Below are positions 1 through 5,275 of a stretch of 6,259 nt of DNA, one piece after another. Both the position numbers and the translations under genes were made by a program. Location of the stretch: positions 1 through 6,259 of the forward strand of contig JAQCER010000231.1 of assembly GCA_027618625.1 (NCBI GenBank), in the 5' to 3' direction. Below the pieces are notes generated by a model that did not search any database, had not been told where the DNA came from, and worked only from the letters and a program-made list of their open reading frames with translations. The stretch's first letter is position 1. Every line of letters starts with the position of its first letter. Source of the stretch: Verrucomicrobiota bacterium. Its GTDB lineage: Bacteria > Verrucomicrobiota > Verrucomicrobiia > Verrucomicrobiales > DEV007.

Positions 1-606
1 GTCATCACGCGCAAAGAGTCCAAACGGCGGTTCCACTTCTACCAGTTGCTTCAACATTTCTCCCCGCACCTTCTCCCACTTCTTCGCAGCGGGTAGCTTC
101 GATATTTCGAATCCCATTTGTCGGCAAGCATACCCATTCCGTTTCAACTCGGCAGCAAAGGCCTGGCCTCGTTGGCGCGAGTAGAGTCGCGACGGATCTC
201 CCCAGAATGCGAACTGTTTCAGGCCAAGCTCTAATAAGTGCTTCGCCGCAAGCTGACCCACAATTGCATTGTCGGGAATCACCGTCGGCACTCCCAGATC
301 GACCGATTCTGAACTCAAATTGACCACCGGAATCTTCCGCTCCCGCCACGCCTTCAATTCCCGAGCGGTGGGTCGAAAGACAATCAATCCATCGCCACTC
401 CAACGCGCGTCGATCGTCACAGGCGCAATTTCGCTGGTGCTCTCGACCATCGTTCGAATCTGCCAGCGTTCCCTGTGCAGGCGGACGTGCTCAAGAATTC
501 CCTCAAAGATCTGCCTCGTAAAGGTCGCCCACGGCGGGATACGCACTCCCACCACGAGCGACACGGCCGATCGCGGGTTCTCTGGTGAGTGGGTCGAAAC
601 TGACAT
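1..606 (-). CDS. XylR/LacI-like ligand-binding transcriptional regulator, C-terminus cut by window edge
   Basis: An open frame of 202 codons starts at ATG 606-604 and runs off the left edge without a stop. An in-frame TGA at 624-622 excludes a longer start. The protein begins almost directly with a periplasmic-binding-protein fold: a first strand at residues 14-22 (AVSLVVGVR), a helix at about 29-41, DGLIVFRPT at 72-80, IPVVNLSSE at 92-100, and the typical VIPDN..VG..AA.HL..LG block at 109-128. FAFWGDP (132-138) and SRQRGQAFAAELKRNG (143-158) follow, and the window ends in PFGLFARDD. There is no N-terminal helix-turn-helix, unlike classical LacI. This matches XylR-type regulators, common in Planctomycetota and Verrucomicrobiota, which carry an AraC-type DNA-binding domain at the C-terminus; that part is outside the window. 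It is divergent from phnA across 94 bp, so it is the likely regulator of the phn operon (inference). The effector is unknown. No clear ribosome binding site precedes the start. Confidence 0.85.
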   Translation of the reverse strand, partial: MSVSTHSPENPRSAVSLVVGVRIPPWATFTRQIFEGILEHVRLHRERWQIRTMVESTSEIAPVTIDARWSGDGLIVFRPTARELKAWRERKIPVVNLSSESVDLGVPTVIPDNAIVGQLAAKHLLELGLKQFAFWGDPSRLYSRQRGQAFAAELKRNGYACRQMGFEISKLPAAKKWEKVRGEMLKQLVEVEPPFGLFARDD

Positions 607-700
607 TCTGATGGCCGAACTTCAGCAATAATACCATTCACAATAGCATTTTGGATAGCCCTGTCATTCCTAATTTGGTCTACCCTCCGAGACACTATCC
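607..700. promoter_or_regulatory. Divergent promoter/operator region between the regulator and phnA
   Basis: These 94 bp are the only non-coding DNA between two divergent genes, so promoters for both should lie here or just inside the genes. On the - strand, TGG-TATTAT (636 down to 628) resembles an extended -10 element, with TATTAT matching 5 of 6 consensus bases. It would place transcription start near 621, about 15 nt ahead of the regulator's ATG; no good -35 is visible. For phnA no convincing -35/-10 pair is seen; TAATTT (671-676) and TACCCT (681-686) are only weak -10 candidates. Neither gene has a purine-rich Shine-Dalgarno sequence, so leaders may be very short. The repeats at 623-659 overlap the - strand -10 candidate. 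Confidence 0.55.
623..659 (+). repeat. Tandem 12-bp-period direct repeat, candidate regulator operator
   Basis: Two copies of CATT-N4-ATAGC lie end to end: CATTCACAATAGC at 635-647 and CATTTTGGATAGC at 647-659, sharing one C. They match at 9 of 13 positions, and all mismatches fall in the four-base spacer. A degenerate third copy, CAGCAATAATACC, lies one period upstream at 623-635. Direct rather than inverted arrangement is the pattern seen with AraC-family DNA-binding domains, which the divergent regulator is expected to have. AraC-type half-sites are usually spaced about 21 bp, however, so a 12-bp period is not a textbook match. The copies cover the candidate -10 of the regulator gene, which would fit autorepression (inference). 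Confidence 0.4.
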
Positions 701-1966
701 ATGCCCGAAGTTTCTAAAATCCCTACTACCCACTTTGAAGTGAACGGTCGCCACTATGCGCCCCCCGCCAAGCCCATCGCTGTCCTTTGCATCGATGGCT
801 GTGCCGATGAATACCTCGACACTGCTCTCGTCAGGGGTCGCATGCCTCGACTGGCGCAAATGTTAGCCTCAGGCGGCTACCGCTGCATGGTTCGCGGTGC
901 CTTGCCGTCGTTCACCAATGTCAACAACACGGCAATCGTCACCGGGGCACCGCCATCAGTCACCGGCATCTGTGGCAACTTTTTCCTTAATCCGGAAACT
1001 GGAGAAGAAGTCATGATGAATTCCTCGGAGTTCCGCCGTTGCAACACCATCCTCACCGCTGCTGCCGATGCTGGCAGGAAGGTGGCGTTCATCACTGCGA
1101 AAGAGAAACTGCGCACCGTCCTGGGAGACGGAGTTGTCGAAAGAGGTGGCATTGTATTCTCGTCAGAAAAAGTGAACGAAGCGAAGAAGGCTACCCACGG
1201 ACTGGACAATGCCGAAGACGTCATCGGTAAGCCTCGTCCCGAGATTTACTCGGGTGATGCCTCGGTGTATGTGTTAGAGGCAGGCGCCACTCTGGCTGCT
1301 GCTGGCACTGCCGACTTCCTCTACCTGTCCACCACCGACTACATGCAGCACAAGTTCGCTCCAGAAGCACCAGAAAGCCTCGACTTTTACCAGGCGCTCG
1401 ATACTCAGATCGGGCGACTGCTGGACGCCGGATGCATTGTCGCTGCCACTGCCGATCACGGAATGAATGGCAAAAACAAGCCGGACGGCAGCCCGAATGT
1501 CATCTATGTCGAGAGCCTGCTAACCGAAGAATTTGGAGCAGGGATCAAGGTGATCTGCCCCATCACGGATCCTTATGTCGTCCACCACGGCGCGCTCGGT
1601 TCGCTGGTCATGATCCATGTCGAAGATCCGGCCACCATCGCACTCATCATCGACTACCTGAACGGCATCGATGGAATCACCGAAGTCTATGACCGCAAAA
1701 GCGCTTGTAGACGTCTGGAACTTGCCCCGGATCGCATCGGCGATATCTGCGTCCTCTGTGGACGGGATTTCGTATTGGGTAAAACTCCTGCGGACCACGA
1801 CTTGAGCGTTCTGGATGGTGGCCTGCGCTCGCACGGCGGACGCTATGAAGAGATGGTGCCGATGTTCCTTTCTCATCCACTGACCGCTGACTACATGGCC
1901 AGAGCGGCAGCAGATCCCCGTAACTTTGACATCTTTGATTTTGTCTGCAACGGAGTCGAACTCTAA
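701..1966 (+). CDS. phnA: Phosphonoacetate hydrolase
   Basis: This 421-residue protein of the alkaline phosphatase superfamily hydrolyses phosphonoacetate to acetate and phosphate in the cytoplasm, the C-P-bond-cleaving last step of the PhnWYA route. The two-zinc site is complete by eye: D32 in VLCIDGCAD, nucleophile T72 in PSFTN, D213 and H217 in STTDYMQH, D252-H253 in TADHGMN, and H378 in RSHGGRY. Spacing closely follows the Sinorhizobium meliloti enzyme as I recall it (Asp29, Thr68, Asp211, His215, Asp250, His251, His377). Lysines K134 and K136 in TAKEKLR resemble the substrate-binding lysines. There is no signal peptide. Length is normal for the family, and the ATG at 701 fits the usual N-terminus (VNGRHY near residue 14). 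It is the first gene of the operon; its TAA is 9 nt before phnY. No Shine-Dalgarno is visible. Other superfamily members such as nucleotide pyrophosphatases are unlikely given the SFTN and DHGMN contexts and the phnY/phnW neighbours. Confidence 0.95.
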   Translation: MPEVSKIPTTHFEVNGRHYAPPAKPIAVLCIDGCADEYLDTALVRGRMPRLAQMLASGGYRCMVRGALPSFTNVNNTAIVTGAPPSVTGICGNFFLNPETGEEVMMNSSEFRRCNTILTAAADAGRKVAFITAKEKLRTVLGDGVVERGGIVFSSEKVNEAKKATHGLDNAEDVIGKPRPEIYSGDASVYVLEAGATLAAAGTADFLYLSTTDYMQHKFAPEAPESLDFYQALDTQIGRLLDAGCIVAATADHGMNGKNKPDGSPNVIYVESLLTEEFGAGIKVICPITDPYVVHHGALGSLVMIHVEDPATIALIIDYLNGIDGITEVYDRKSACRRLELAPDRIGDICVLCGRDFVLGKTPADHDLSVLDGGLRSHGGRYEEMVPMFLSHPLTADYMARAAADPRNFDIFDFVCNGVEL

Positions 1967-1975
1967 CAAACGCCC

Positions 1976-3373
1976 ATGAAACTACCCGCTTACATCGCCG
2001 GTGAGGCGGTCTACACCGATCGCGAACTTGAGGTCTTTTATCCCTGGGACAATTCCCTCACAGGCACAGCCGCGATGATTGGCCCTGAGCATCTGGAGCA
2101 GGCCATCGCAGCGACCATCGGCGCCGAACTCACCCGCTACGAGCGCCATACCATTCTGCGGAAAGCAGCAGCCCTGCTCGCCGAGCGCCGTGACGCTTTT
2201 GCCGAGATCATCCGCCTGGAAACCGGGCTTGCAGCGCGTGAGGCACAGTATGAAACCGGTCGTACCAGCGAGGTTCTGGAGTGTGCGGCCATCGAAGCTC
2301 TGCGCGATGACGGTCAGATTTTTTCCGGTGACGTTTCCCCCGGCGGCGCAGCACGAAAAATCATGACGTTCCGCCAGCCAGTGGCTCTGCTCGCTGCGAT
2401 CACGCCGTTCAACCATCCCCTCAATCAAGTCGCCCACAAGGTAGCTCCTGCCATTGCCGCCGGAGCGCCCATCTTGCTCAAGCCATCGGACAAAACACCA
2501 CTGACGGCGCTCAAGTTTACCGCACTTCTTTACGAAGCGGGCCTTCCTGGATCAATGCTGAGCACGTTTGTGGGAGACATCGATTCGGTAGTGGCCCCGA
2601 TGATCGCGCACCCGAAGGTCGAGCTGGTCTGCTTCACCGGCTCAGTTGCCATCGGCAAGCACATCGCCAGAACCGCTGGCTACAAGAAACTCTGCCTGGA
2701 ACTCGGAGGCAACTCCCCGATCATCATCCTCGACGATGCCGATCTCGACCTTGCCGTCCGCCTCGCCGCAGAGGGAAGCTTCAGAAATTCCGGCCAGCGA
2801 TGCACAGCCATCAAGCGCATCCTCGTTCAGCGTGGCGTGCTCGATGAATTCACCCGGCGCTTCGTCGCAAAGGCAAAAGAATACATCTGTGGTGACCCGG
2901 CCGATCCCGACACGCGGGTAGGCACCGTGATTGACGTTGCTGCGGCAGAAGTCCTGGAGCGCCGCGTCGCAGAGTGTGGTGCCGAGGTTCTACTGGGCGG
3001 GAAGCGCACCGGAGCCCTGATGCAACCCACGGTCGTTGCAAATGTCTCCCGCGAGGCTGAACTCGTCGCCGAAGAAAGCTTCGGCCCGATCGCTCCGATC
3101 ATTCCGATCGACGACGTCGATGACGCGATCGACTACTACAATTCCGGCCCCTTTGGACTGGCGACCTCGATCGTCACGACCAACCTCAACCACGCGCTAC
3201 AAGCCGCCAAACGCCTGCGTACCGGCACCACCAACATCAACGAAGTCCCCGGCTATCGCGTCGAAAGTTCACCCTTCGGAGGAATCAAGGACTCGGGCCT
3301 TGGAATCAAGGAAGGCGTCACTGAAGCCGTCAAATTCATGAGCAACGTCAAAACCGTCTCCTTCCCCTGGTAA
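1976..3373 (+). CDS. phnY: Phosphonoacetaldehyde dehydrogenase (NAD-dependent aldehyde dehydrogenase)
   Basis: This 465-residue aldehyde dehydrogenase is predicted to oxidise phosphonoacetaldehyde to phosphonoacetate with NAD+. Family landmarks occur in order: the oxyanion Asn N146 in PFNHP, cofactor-binding K169 in LKPSD, the Rossmann segment FTGSVAIG at 220-227, the general base E242 in LELGGNSP, the nucleophile C276 in SGQRCTA, and EESFGP at 366-371. E242 and C276 are 34 residues apart, as is usual. An arginine (R275) directly precedes the catalytic Cys, and R428 lies near the C-terminal SSPFGGIKDSG motif; both are candidate phosphonate-binding residues, as expected for PhnY, but that is inference. 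The substrate is assigned mainly from position between phnA and phnW; on sequence alone it could be a general succinate-semialdehyde or lactaldehyde-type dehydrogenase. The start is set by the ATG 9 nt after the phnA stop, with no Shine-Dalgarno. Confidence 0.92.
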   Translation: MKLPAYIAGEAVYTDRELEVFYPWDNSLTGTAAMIGPEHLEQAIAATIGAELTRYERHTILRKAAALLAERRDAFAEIIRLETGLAAREAQYETGRTSEVLECAAIEALRDDGQIFSGDVSPGGAARKIMTFRQPVALLAAITPFNHPLNQVAHKVAPAIAAGAPILLKPSDKTPLTALKFTALLYEAGLPGSMLSTFVGDIDSVVAPMIAHPKVELVCFTGSVAIGKHIARTAGYKKLCLELGGNSPIIILDDADLDLAVRLAAEGSFRNSGQRCTAIKRILVQRGVLDEFTRRFVAKAKEYICGDPADPDTRVGTVIDVAAAEVLERRVAECGAEVLLGGKRTGALMQPTVVANVSREAELVAEESFGPIAPIIPIDDVDDAIDYYNSGPFGLATSIVTTNLNHALQAAKRLRTGTTNINEVPGYRVESSPFGGIKDSGLGIKEGVTEAVKFMSNVKTVSFPW

Positions 3374-3404
3374 TTTCGACCAAAAACTTTACCAACGTTC
3401 CAAC

Positions 3405-4526
3405 ATGAACGATTCCGAACTCGAAAACCCTTACATTCTTCTAACACCCGGCCCGCTTTCGACCAGCCCAACCGTTCGCAAGGCCCTCCTGCGCGACTGG
3501 TGCACTTGGGATGACGACTACAATCTGGGGGTCGTCACGCCGATCCGTGAAAAACTCGTTCAACTGGCAGCAGGTGACCAGGCCGCCGATTACACTGCCG
3601 TCCTCATGCAAGGCAGCGGCAGTTTTTCCGTAGAAGCCATGATCGGCACCGCCGTGCCCCGGGACGGCAAGCTCCTGATCCTCGCCAATGGCGCCTACGG
3701 CGATCGCCTGGCCAAGATCGCCAGCTACCTTGAAGTCGACCACGTCATTCACGACTGCGGCGAGCTCGCTCAGCCAGATCAACAGAAACTGAAGCAGACA
3801 CTCGACGACGATTTGGCGATCAGCCACGTCGTTCTGGTGCACAATGAGACCACCACAGGCATGCTAAACCCGCTGGAAGAAATCGCCGGCATCGTCAAAG
3901 CGGCTGGTCGCATCCTCATGGTCGATGCCATGAGTTCCTTCGGCGGCATCCCAATCGATGTTCCGGGACTCGGCATCGATTACATCGTTTCCTCAGCAAA
4001 CAAATGCATTCAAGGCGTTCCCGGTTTTGGTTTTGTCATCTGTCGACGCTCTGCGTTGGAACGATGCGGAAACAACGCCCGCTCTCTCTCGCTCGATCTG
4101 TGCGATCAGTGGCGCACGATGGAAACAGGCAAAGGCAAGTGGCGCTTCACCTCGCCGACACACACAGTGCGCGCCTTTGCCCAGGCCATGCAGGAACTTG
4201 ATGAGGAAGGTGGCATCCCTGCCCGCTTTGCCCGCTACACCGAAAATCACCGCATTCTCATCGAAGGAATGGAGCGTCTCGGCTTCAAGTGCATCCTGCC
4301 CCGCGAGTGGCAGTCCCCCATCATCACCGGCTTCCACAGCCCGGATGCCCCAGGATACACCTTCCAGGCATTTTACGACACCCTCAAGACCCACGGCTTC
4401 GTCATCTACCCGGGAAAAGTCACCGGCATCGAGAGCTTCCGCATCGGCACCATCGGCCATGTTTTCCCCGACGACATCGCACGCCTGATCGAAGCGGTCG
4501 AGCACTCGCAAACTTGGATCAACTAA
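3405..4526 (+). CDS. phnW: 2-aminoethylphosphonate--pyruvate transaminase
   Basis: This 373-residue PLP enzyme (class V aminotransferase, fold type I) transfers the amino group of 2-aminoethylphosphonate to pyruvate, giving phosphonoacetaldehyde and L-alanine, the entry step of the pathway. It opens with the characteristic LLTPGPLSTSPTVRKALLRDW and continues with CTWDDDYN. The PLP-binding Asp is D174 in MVDAMSSFGG and the Schiff-base lysine is K200 in SSANKCIQG. R346 in SFRIGTIGHVF is the substrate-carboxylate/phosphonate Arg. All three sit 6 residues after the Salmonella PhnW positions I recall (Asp168, Lys194, Arg340), strong support for the specific assignment over serine:pyruvate or alanine:glyoxylate transaminases. 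Length is typical. It lies 31 nt after phnY and 9 nt before the GNAT gene. No phosphonatase gene (phnX) accompanies it; the partner enzymes here are PhnY and PhnA. No Shine-Dalgarno is seen before the ATG. Confidence 0.95.
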   Translation: MNDSELENPYILLTPGPLSTSPTVRKALLRDWCTWDDDYNLGVVTPIREKLVQLAAGDQAADYTAVLMQGSGSFSVEAMIGTAVPRDGKLLILANGAYGDRLAKIASYLEVDHVIHDCGELAQPDQQKLKQTLDDDLAISHVVLVHNETTTGMLNPLEEIAGIVKAAGRILMVDAMSSFGGIPIDVPGLGIDYIVSSANKCIQGVPGFGFVICRRSALERCGNNARSLSLDLCDQWRTMETGKGKWRFTSPTHTVRAFAQAMQELDEEGGIPARFARYTENHRILIEGMERLGFKCILPREWQSPIITGFHSPDAPGYTFQAFYDTLKTHGFVIYPGKVTGIESFRIGTIGHVFPDDIARLIEAVEHSQTWIN

Positions 4527-4535
4527 AAGACGCCC

Positions 4536-5144
4536 ATGCCCGGTGATCCCTCATTCGATTACATTGAAGTGCGAGGAGCCGAAATCGATGCCCACGGAGA
4601 TGCGCTCGGCCAGCTGCGCATCGCAGTGTTCCGCGAGTTCCCCTACCTCTACGACGGCGACCTCGACTACGAGCGTGCCTACCTGAAAGTCTACGCAGAG
4701 TCAAAGGAAAGCCTCGTCGTTCTTCTCCACGCCAATGGCCAACTCGTCGGTGCCACCACCTGCATCCCGATGGCTGATGAAGCGGCGGAATTCCAAAAGC
4801 CGTTCATCAGCGCAGGCATCGATATTGCCACCGTCCTCTACTTCGGCGAATCCATCATTCTCCCGGAATTCCGCGGCGCTGGCGCAGGACACGGGTTCTT
4901 CGCCCGCCGCCAGCAACACGCTGTTGCACTTGGAGCAAAATTAATGGCTTTCTGCGCCGTCGACCGCCCCATCGACCATCCCCTGCGCCCATCGAACTAT
5001 CGACCGCTGGACGAATTCTGGAGAAGAATGGGCTTCGCAAAGAACGAGCGCCTTCGCAGCCACTTCGAATGGAAAGACATCGACAAAGATAGCACGTCAT
5101 CGAAGCAGCTGACCTATTGGACTAAGGCTGTTCCTGAGATTTGA
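4536..5144 (+). CDS. GNAT-family N-acetyltransferase linked to AEP catabolism
   Basis: This 202-residue cytoplasmic protein has a GNAT acyl-CoA transferase fold. The N-terminal part carries LRIAVFREFPYLYDGDL (27-43). Strands VVLL (61-64) and LVGATTCIPM (70-79) follow, then YFGESIILPEFRGAGAGHGFF (102-122). R113-G-A-G-A-G118 is the acetyl-CoA pyrophosphate-binding motif A (R/QxxGxG/A). Further conserved-looking blocks are FCAVDRPIDHP and YRPLDEFWRRMGF, whose placement suits the GNAT C-terminal strands. It is larger than, and unlike, the about 144-residue aminoalkylphosphonate acetyltransferase PhnO. It starts 9 nt after the phnW stop, so it should be co-transcribed. The acceptor is unknown; AEP or a related aminophosphonate is a reasonable guess from context, while the sequence shows only that it should use an acyl-CoA. 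No ribosome binding site is visible. Confidence 0.8.
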   Translation: MPGDPSFDYIEVRGAEIDAHGDALGQLRIAVFREFPYLYDGDLDYERAYLKVYAESKESLVVLLHANGQLVGATTCIPMADEAAEFQKPFISAGIDIATVLYFGESIILPEFRGAGAGHGFFARRQQHAVALGAKLMAFCAVDRPIDHPLRPSNYRPLDEFWRRMGFAKNERLRSHFEWKDIDKDSTSSKQLTYWTKAVPEI

Positions 5145-5165
5145 CCTCGAATGAGCAGTTAGCTT

Positions 5166-5261
5166 CTTAACCTGGATTATTCATGAGCGATCTACTGCGA
5201 CTTGCAAAAGACTCCATTTTGCTGCGTCTCGCTACGATCTTCATGAATAACCCAGGTTAAG
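5166..5261. repeat. 96-bp imperfect palindrome, REP/MITE-like element
   Basis: The outer arms are CTTAACCTGGATTATTCATGA (5166-5186) and its near-perfect inverse at 5241-5261, matching at 20 of 21 positions. Moving inward, GATC at 5189-5192 pairs with GATC at 5236-5239, followed by an imperfect stretch. GCAAAA (5204-5209) then pairs with TTTTGC (5217-5222) around a 7-nt loop. The whole unit is therefore one long imperfect hairpin, lying 21 bp after the GNAT stop and 14 bp before the DUF1501 stop. The one outer-arm mismatch is A-C in + strand RNA but U-G in - strand RNA, so the hairpin is slightly better in the - strand transcript. No U-run follows it, so it is not a classical terminator, although it may slow or end transcription between the convergent genes. 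No protein is encoded in it and no target-site duplication is obvious. Only one copy occurs in this window. Confidence 0.7.
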
Positions 5262-5275
5262 CGTGAACCACCAGT

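Noticed and set aside
269..695. Open frames at 269-631 (+) and 417-695 (-) over the regulator
   Set aside because: The regulator reads continuously from 606 to 1 with clear ligand-binding-fold motifs; these frames are out of phase with it and have no recognisable content.
1520..1969. Open frame of 149 codons on the - strand inside phnA
   Set aside because: It lies fully opposite a well-supported gene, has no family motifs, and is the kind of frame expected antisense to a GC-rich coding sequence.
3374..3404. The 31-nt phnY-phnW gap as an internal promoter or attenuator
   Set aside because: It is too short for a full promoter, with no hairpin and no recognisable -10/-35 pair; it reads as a simple intra-operon spacer.
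3993..4511. Open frame of 172 codons on the - strand inside phnW, with a matching long + frame at 3958-4488
   Set aside because: Both are shadows of phnW, whose PLP lysine and Arg lie in the same stretch. Their translations are low in recognisable structure.
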